Positions 58,443 to 64,000 of a stretch of 64,000 nucleotides of DNA are shown piece after piece. The position numbers and the translations under genes were made by a program. This DNA comes from Azospirillum sp. OGB3 (lineage in GTDB: Bacteria; Pseudomonadota; Alphaproteobacteria; Azospirillales; Azospirillaceae), in assembly GCF_014192915.1 (NCBI RefSeq), contig NZ_JACHYN010000004.1, positions 372,001 through 436,000 of the forward strand, read 5' to 3'. The notes beneath the pieces are model-generated. The model was not told the origin of the DNA. It saw nothing but the letters and a program-made list of their open reading frames with translations, and did not search any database. Every line of letters starts with the position of its first letter. The first letter of the stretch is position 1.

Positions 58443-59984
58443 ATGGCCGGGGTCTACGACCTTGCCATCGTCGGCGGCGGCATCAACGGCTGTGGCATCG
58501 CGCGCGATGCCGCGGGGCGGGGCTGCTCCGTCTATCTGTGCGAACAGAAGGATCTGGCGTCGGGCACGTCCTCGGCCTCGACGAAGCTGATCCACGGCGG
58601 CCTGCGCTACCTGGAATATTACGAGTTCCGGCTGGTCCGCGAGGCGCTGCGCGAGCGCGAGGTGCTGTGGCGCATTGCGCCGCACATCATCTGGCCGCTG
58701 CGCTTCGTCCTGCCCCATCTGCCCGGCCTGCGGCCCTCCTGGTTCCTGCGGCTGGGCCTGTTCCTCTATGACCATCTCGGCGGGCGGGAGAAGCTGCCGG
58801 GCACGCGCGGGCTCGATCTGGGCAGCGATCCGGCGGGAAAGCCGCTGAAGCCCGGTTTCGGTCGCGCCTTCGAATATTCGGATTGCTGGGTCGACGACGC
58901 GCGTCTGGTGGTGCTGAACGCGCAGGACGCCGCCCGCATGGGTGCTGCGATCCGCACCCGCACCCGTTTCCTGAGCGCCGTCCGCGAGGACGGGCTGTGG
59001 ACCGTGACGGTGGAGGACACGCGTAGCGGCCGGCGCAGCAGCATCCGCGCCCGCGCGCTGGTCAACGCCGCCGGCCCCTGGGTGTCGGAGGTGATGCGGC
59101 AGGGCGCGCGGTCGACGGTGGACGCGCGCATCCGTCTGGTCCAGGGCTCGCACATCGTGGTGCCGAAGCTGTTCGATCACGACCGCTGCTACATCTTCCA
59201 GAACGCCGACAAGCGCATCGTCTTCGCCATCCCCTACGAGCGCGACTTCACCCTGATCGGCACCACCGACAACGACTACCAGGGCGATCCGGCGGATGTC
59301 CGCGCGTCGGAGGCGGAGATCGCCTATCTCTGCGCCGCCGCCGGAGAGTACTTCGCCAAGCCGGTGACGCCCGCCGACGTGGTGTGGACCTACTCCGGCG
59401 TCCGCCCGCTCTACGACGACGGCGCCTCGACGGCGCAGGCGGCGACCCGCGACTATGTGCTGGCGCTCGACGCGCCGGGCGACGGCAAGGCGGCGCTGCT
59501 CAACATCTTCGGCGGCAAGATCACCACCTACCGCCGCCTGGCCGACGCGGCCATCGCCAAGCTCGCGCCTTTCCTGCCGAAGCTCGCACCCGGAGCGTCG
59601 GACTGGAGCAGCGCCGGCACCCTGCCGGGCGGCGATTTCCCGGTGGACGGCGTTGCGGCACTGGTGGCCGAACTGCGCGGGCGGGCGCCCTTCCTGACGC
59701 AGCCCCATCTGGAGCGGCTGGTGCGCACCTACGGCACCCGCGCCCGCCGGATTCTTGACAGCGCCGCGCGGCCGGAGGATCTGGGCCGCGATTTCGGCGG
59801 AACCCTGACCGAGGCCGAGGTCCGCTATCTGATGACGGAGGAATGGGCGGAGACCGCCGAGGACGTGCTGTGGCGCCGGACCAAGCTGGGGCTGCGGCTG
59901 GACGCTGTCCAGGCTCAGGCGCTCGATACCTTCATGACCGAGGAGCGCAGCCGGAGGGAGAGGGCATCCGACGCTGCCGAATAG
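58443..59984 (+). CDS. glpD: Aerobic glycerol-3-phosphate dehydrogenase
   Basis: A 513-residue FAD enzyme that oxidises sn-glycerol-3-phosphate to dihydroxyacetone phosphate at the inner membrane and passes electrons to quinone. The FAD motif AIVGGGINGCGIARDAAGRG is near residues 8-27, followed by GTSSASTKLIHGGLRYLEYYEF, typical of GlpD. RIVFAIPYERDFTLIGTTDNDY and the C-terminal DAP-type domain (YLMTEEWAETAEDVLWRRTKLGLRL) complete the match. A GAGGAGG ribosome-binding site precedes the ATG. It lies 80 bp upstream of the glycerol importer genes in the same direction, so glycerol uptake and oxidation are co-regulated. Confidence 0.96.
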   Translation: MAGVYDLAIVGGGINGCGIARDAAGRGCSVYLCEQKDLASGTSSASTKLIHGGLRYLEYYEFRLVREALREREVLWRIAPHIIWPLRFVLPHLPGLRPSWFLRLGLFLYDHLGGREKLPGTRGLDLGSDPAGKPLKPGFGRAFEYSDCWVDDARLVVLNAQDAARMGAAIRTRTRFLSAVREDGLWTVTVEDTRSGRRSSIRARALVNAAGPWVSEVMRQGARSTVDARIRLVQGSHIVVPKLFDHDRCYIFQNADKRIVFAIPYERDFTLIGTTDNDYQGDPADVRASEAEIAYLCAAAGEYFAKPVTPADVVWTYSGVRPLYDDGASTAQAATRDYVLALDAPGDGKAALLNIFGGKITTYRRLADAAIAKLAPFLPKLAPGASDWSSAGTLPGGDFPVDGVAALVAELRGRAPFLTQPHLERLVRTYGTRARRILDSAARPEDLGRDFGGTLTEAEVRYLMTEEWAETAEDVLWRRTKLGLRLDAVQAQALDTFMTEERSRRERASDAAE

Positions 59985-60064
59985 CGGGCGTGGAAAACAG
60001 GCTGGAAACACGGTGACAAGAACCATCTCAATAAAGAAAAAATGAATATTGGGGAGGAAGGCCG

Positions 60065-61168
60065 GTGGGCTTGGTTCTGGACAAGGTCAGCAGGCATGTC
60101 GGCGGCCACGTTCATCTGGAGAACGTGTCGCTGAGCCTGGAGCGCGGGTCGCTGAACGTTCTGCTGGGTCCGACCCTGTCGGGCAAGACGTCGCTGATGC
60201 GGCTGATGGCCGGCCTGGACGTGCCCAGCGCCGGGCGCGTGCTGGTGGACGGGGTGGACGTGACGGGGCGGCATGTCCGCGAACGCTCCGTCGCCATGGT
60301 CTACCAGCAGTTCATCAACTACCCCTCCCTGACCGTCTACGAGAACATCGCCTCGCCCCTGCGGGTGGCCCGTCGGCCGAAGGACGAGATCGACCGCAAG
60401 GTGCGGGAGGCCGCCCGTCTGCTGAAGCTGGAGCCTTACCTGCAGCGCACGCCGCAGCAGCTCTCCGGCGGCCAGCAGCAGCGCACCGCCATCGCCCGCG
60501 CGCTGGTCAAGGAGGCGCAGCTCGTCCTGCTCGACGAGCCGCTGGCCAACCTGGACTACAAGCTGCGCGAGGAGTTGCGGGAGGAACTGCCGAAGATCTT
60601 CGCCGCAACCGGTGCCGTCTTCGTCTACGCGACGACGGAGCCGGCGGAGGCGCTTCTGCTGCGCGGCAACACGGCGACGCTGTGGGAGGGGCGGCTGGCG
60701 CAGTTCGGGCGCACCCCGGACGTCTACCGCCGCCCGGCCAACCTGACCAGCGCGCGGGTCTTCTCCGACCCGCCGCTCAACACCATGCGGGTGCACAAGC
60801 GCGGCCTGCAGATCGTGCTGGCGACGGGCGAGCACGGTCCGGCGCGCGGCGTCCTGGCGGAGCTGCCGGACGACGACTACACCATCGGCTTCCGCGCCGA
60901 CCACCTGCATCTGACGCGGCCCCACGCCGACGCGATGTCCTTGAGCGGGGCCGTTGCGGTCAGCGAGATCACCGGTTCGGAGAGCTTCGTCCACATCGAC
61001 CTGCCGCGCACGGATGGCGGAACCGACCGCTGGGTCGCCGTTACGCGGGGCGTGCTGGAGGTCGAGCCGGGCGAGCGGATCGAGTGCTTCATCGACCCGC
61101 GGCGGCTGTTCGTGTTCGGCCATGACGGGCGGCTGGCCGCGGCCCCGCCGCTGGTCATGGCGGCGTGA
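60065..61168 (+). CDS. glpS: Glycerol ABC importer ATPase GlpS
   Basis: A 367-residue ABC importer ATPase of the MalK-like group, matching GlpS of rhizobial GlpSTPQUV systems. Walker A is GPTLSGKTS (residues 35-43), signature QLSGGQQQR near 131-139, Walker B LVLLDEP near 152-158. Where the H-loop should read THD, this protein has YATTEPAEAL, so the switch His is missing. A C-terminal TOBE-type regulatory domain follows. The start is a GTG with GGGGAGGAAGG ahead. It pairs with GlpT, which has the opposite defect. Confidence 0.9.
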   Translation: MGLVLDKVSRHVGGHVHLENVSLSLERGSLNVLLGPTLSGKTSLMRLMAGLDVPSAGRVLVDGVDVTGRHVRERSVAMVYQQFINYPSLTVYENIASPLRVARRPKDEIDRKVREAARLLKLEPYLQRTPQQLSGGQQQRTAIARALVKEAQLVLLDEPLANLDYKLREELREELPKIFAATGAVFVYATTEPAEALLLRGNTATLWEGRLAQFGRTPDVYRRPANLTSARVFSDPPLNTMRVHKRGLQIVLATGEHGPARGVLAELPDDDYTIGFRADHLHLTRPHADAMSLSGAVAVSEITGSESFVHIDLPRTDGGTDRWVAVTRGVLEVEPGERIECFIDPRRLFVFGHDGRLAAAPPLVMAA

Positions 61169-61184
61169 CGGGAGGGCGGACGGC

Positions 61185-62272
61185 ATGGCGCGCATCGACC
61201 TTCAATCCCTCGGCCACAGCTACCTATCCAATCCCAAAGGCGACGACGACTACGCGCTGAAGCCGATGACCCATGTGTGGGAGCAGGGCGGGGCCTACGC
61301 GCTGCTCGGGCCGTCGGGCTGCGGCAAGACCACGCTGCTGAACATCATCTCCGGCCTGCTAACCCCCAGCGAGGGGCGGGTGCTGTTCGACGGCAAGGAC
61401 GTGACGGGCCTGCCGACCGAGGCGCGCAACATCGCCCAGGTCTTCCAGTTCCCGGTCGTCTACGACACCATGACGGTCTACGAGAACCTCGCCTTTCCGC
61501 TGCGCAACCGCGGCCTGCGCGGGGCGCCGCTCGACGCGCGGGTGCGCGAGATCGCCGGGCTGCTCGACCTGACGGCGGACCTGAACCGGCGCGGGCGGAA
61601 CCTGACCGCCGACGCCAAGCAGAAGATCTCGCTGGGGCGCGGGCTGGTCCGTCCGGACGTGGCGGCCATCCTGTTCGACGAGCCCCTGACCGTCATCGAC
61701 CCGCATCTGAAATGGGAGCTGCGGTCTAAGCTGAAGGCGCTGCACCGGGCGCTCGATCTGACGATGATCTACGTGACCCACGACCAGACGGAGGCGCTGA
61801 CCTTCGCCGACAAGGTGGTGGTGATGCATGACGGGCGCGTCGTCCAGGTCGGCCGCCCGCAGGAGCTGTTCGAACGGCCCGCCCACGTCTTCGTCGGCCA
61901 TTTCATCGGATCGCCGGGCATGAACGTCCTGCCGGCGGAGGTGTCGGGCCGCGCGGCGCGGGTCGGCGGGCACGTCATCGCGCTGCGTCGCGGCTATCCC
62001 GCTCTGAACGGCGGCGCAAAGATCGAGATCGGCGTGCGGCCGGAGTTCGCCACGCTGGCCCCCGCCGGGGCCGGCGGCGTGCCGGTGAGGGTGCGCCGGC
62101 TGGACGATCTGGGGCGCACGCGCATCGCGCGGGTGGAACTGTCCGGCCTGCCGATGGCGGCGACGGTGCCGGAGGATCTGACGCTGGCGGGGGACGAGGC
62201 GTCGCTGCTGCTCGACCCTGCCATGGTGCATGTCTACGCGGACGGAACGCTCGTGGAAGGGGAGGCGGCGTG

Positions 62273-62273
<1 letters not shown>
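61185..62273 (+). CDS. glpT: Glycerol ABC importer ATPase GlpT
   Basis: A 362-residue ABC ATPase, partner of GlpS. Walker A GPSGCGKTT near residue 42, Walker B ILFDEPL near 163 and the H-loop YVTHDQTEAL near 196 are intact. The signature LSGGQ is replaced by NLTADAKQK near 138. The C-terminal half is a TOBE domain. GGAGGG precedes the ATG, 16 bp after the glpS stop. The symbol follows rhizobial naming; this is not the E. coli glycerol-3-phosphate antiporter GlpT. Confidence 0.88.
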
Positions 62274-63157
<884 letters not shown>

Positions 63158-63172
63158 CAAAGGAAACGGGCC

Positions 63173-63970
63173 ATGCTGCGCGCACGGATCGTCCTCACGC
63201 TCTACATCCTGTTCCTGATGCTGCCGATCTACTGGCTCGTGAACATGAGCCTGAAGACGAACACCGAGATCGTCAGCGGCCTGACGCTGTGGCCCCACAC
63301 CCTGACCTTCGAGAATTACCGGCGCATCTTCACCGATTCGTCCTGGTATTCGGGCTACCTGAACTCGCTGCAGTATGTGGCGCTGAACACGGTGCTGTCG
63401 ATCGCGCTGGCCCTGCCGGCGGCCTACGCCTTCTCGCGCTACCGCTTCGTCGGCGACAAGCACCTGTTCTTCTGGCTGCTGTCCAACCGCATGGCCCCGG
63501 CGGCGGTCTTCGCGCTGCCCTTCTTCAACCTCTATTCGGCCATCGGGCTGTTCGACACGCCGCTGGCCGTGGCGCTGGCCCACTGCCTGTTCAACGTGCC
63601 GCTGGCAGTGTGGATTCTGGAGGGCTTCATGTCCGGGGTACCGCGGGAGATCGACGAGACCGCCTATCTCGACGGCTACAGCTTTCCGCGTTTCTTCGTG
63701 AAGATCTTCATGCCGCTGGTGGCCAGCGGGATCGGCGTCACCGCCTTCTTCTGCTTCATGTTCAGCTGGGTCGAGCTGCTGCTGGCGCGCACGCTGACCT
63801 CGGTGGACGCCAAGCCCATCGCGGCGACGATGACGCGCACCGTTTCGGCCTCCGGCATGGATTGGGGGCTGCTGGCCGCGGCGGGGGTGCTGACCATCCT
63901 GCCCGGCGCGCTGGTGATCTGGTTCGTGCGCAACTACATCGCCAAGGGCTTTGCCCTGGGCCGCGTCTGA
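63173..63970 (+). CDS. glpQ: Glycerol ABC importer permease GlpQ
   Basis: A 265-residue MalG-type permease with six helices (LTLYILFLMLPIYWLVNMSLK opens the protein). The EAA loop reads EGFMSGVPREIDETAYLDGYSFPRFFVKIFMPLV. AAAGGAAACGG precedes the ATG, 15 bp after the glpP stop. Not to be confused with E. coli GlpQ phosphodiesterase. Confidence 0.9.
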   Translation: MLRARIVLTLYILFLMLPIYWLVNMSLKTNTEIVSGLTLWPHTLTFENYRRIFTDSSWYSGYLNSLQYVALNTVLSIALALPAAYAFSRYRFVGDKHLFFWLLSNRMAPAAVFALPFFNLYSAIGLFDTPLAVALAHCLFNVPLAVWILEGFMSGVPREIDETAYLDGYSFPRFFVKIFMPLVASGIGVTAFFCFMFSWVELLLARTLTSVDAKPIAATMTRTVSASGMDWGLLAAAGVLTILPGALVIWFVRNYIAKGFALGRV

Positions 63971-63989
63971 CGGGAGGGAGGACGCCGCC

Positions 63990-64000
63990 ATGGACACCGT
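63990..64000 (+). CDS. Start of the next gene of the glycerol operon (cut by window edge)
   Basis: GGGAGGGAGGA followed by ATG at 63990 marks a new start 19 bp after the glpQ stop. Only three codons (Met-Asp-Thr) are visible. In rhizobial operons the next gene is glpU, a small membrane protein, then the binding protein glpV; identity here is inference from order. Confidence 0.5.

Overview
The window is high-GC DNA from a free-living, motile alphaproteobacterium. The best guess from content is an Azospirillum or close Rhodospirillales relative: several chemoreceptors (two with PilZ domains), giant HAMP-repeat hybrid kinases, a glycerol ABC importer of the rhizobial GlpSTPQ type and many single-copy alphaproteobacterial families. 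This is an inference from gene content; no rRNA or other marker gene is present. I see no tRNA, rRNA, CRISPR array, integrase or transposase.

Layout. 1-4.6 kb: a minus-strand group (periplasmic amino-acid-type binding protein, ATC-hydrolase family protein, FAD amine oxidase) and an M20 amidohydrolase, separated by a roughly 200 bp inverted-repeat element. 4.8-8.8 kb: a TetR regulator with a perfect 18 bp palindrome in front, followed 3 bp later by a three-domain LplT-PlsC-acyl-ACP synthetase fusion. 8.8-13.3 kb: O-methyltransferase, DUF533 protein, small Cys-tailed protein, alpha/beta hydrolase, two orphan genes and the manganese exporter mntP, which has a clear yybP-ykoY (Mn2+) riboswitch. 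13.7-21.7 kb: a Cache chemoreceptor, small proteins, a DMT exporter, an SDR, a GH13 glucosidase/GNAT/DUF3108 series and a glycine-zipper surface antigen. 21.8-29.4 kb: two hybrid kinases (one with a long near-identical HAMP array) and a single-domain response regulator. 29.9-32.7 kb: pentapeptide-repeat protein, cytochrome c and DUF4142 lipoprotein. 32.7-37.1 kb: two divergent chemoreceptors, Cache-MCP-PilZ and protoglobin-MCP-PilZ-CZB. 37.1-39.2 kb: SPFH protein, small membrane partner and DUF697 protein.

39.4-57.2 kb is the most distinctive region: a five-gene, translationally coupled nonribosomal peptide operon read on the minus strand. It has a four-module NRPS of about 4,200 residues (A-T, C-A-T, C-A-T, C-A-T-reductase), an Fe(II)/2-oxoglutarate dioxygenase, two cyclic-peptide-type ABC half-exporters and a type II thioesterase. 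The loading A domain lacks the Asp that normally holds the alpha-amino group, and release is by a reductase rather than a thioesterase. The expected product is an N-capped, oxidised small peptide aldehyde or alcohol that is exported. A strong sigma70-type promoter and two palindromes lie in front of it. I cannot match the cluster to a known product.

57.4-64 kb: DUF3008 small protein, DedA membrane protein, then glpD and the glycerol ABC importer genes glpS-glpT-glpP-glpQ, continuing off the right edge. The two Glp ATPases show complementary loss of ATP-site motifs, implying one working and one degenerate ATP site.
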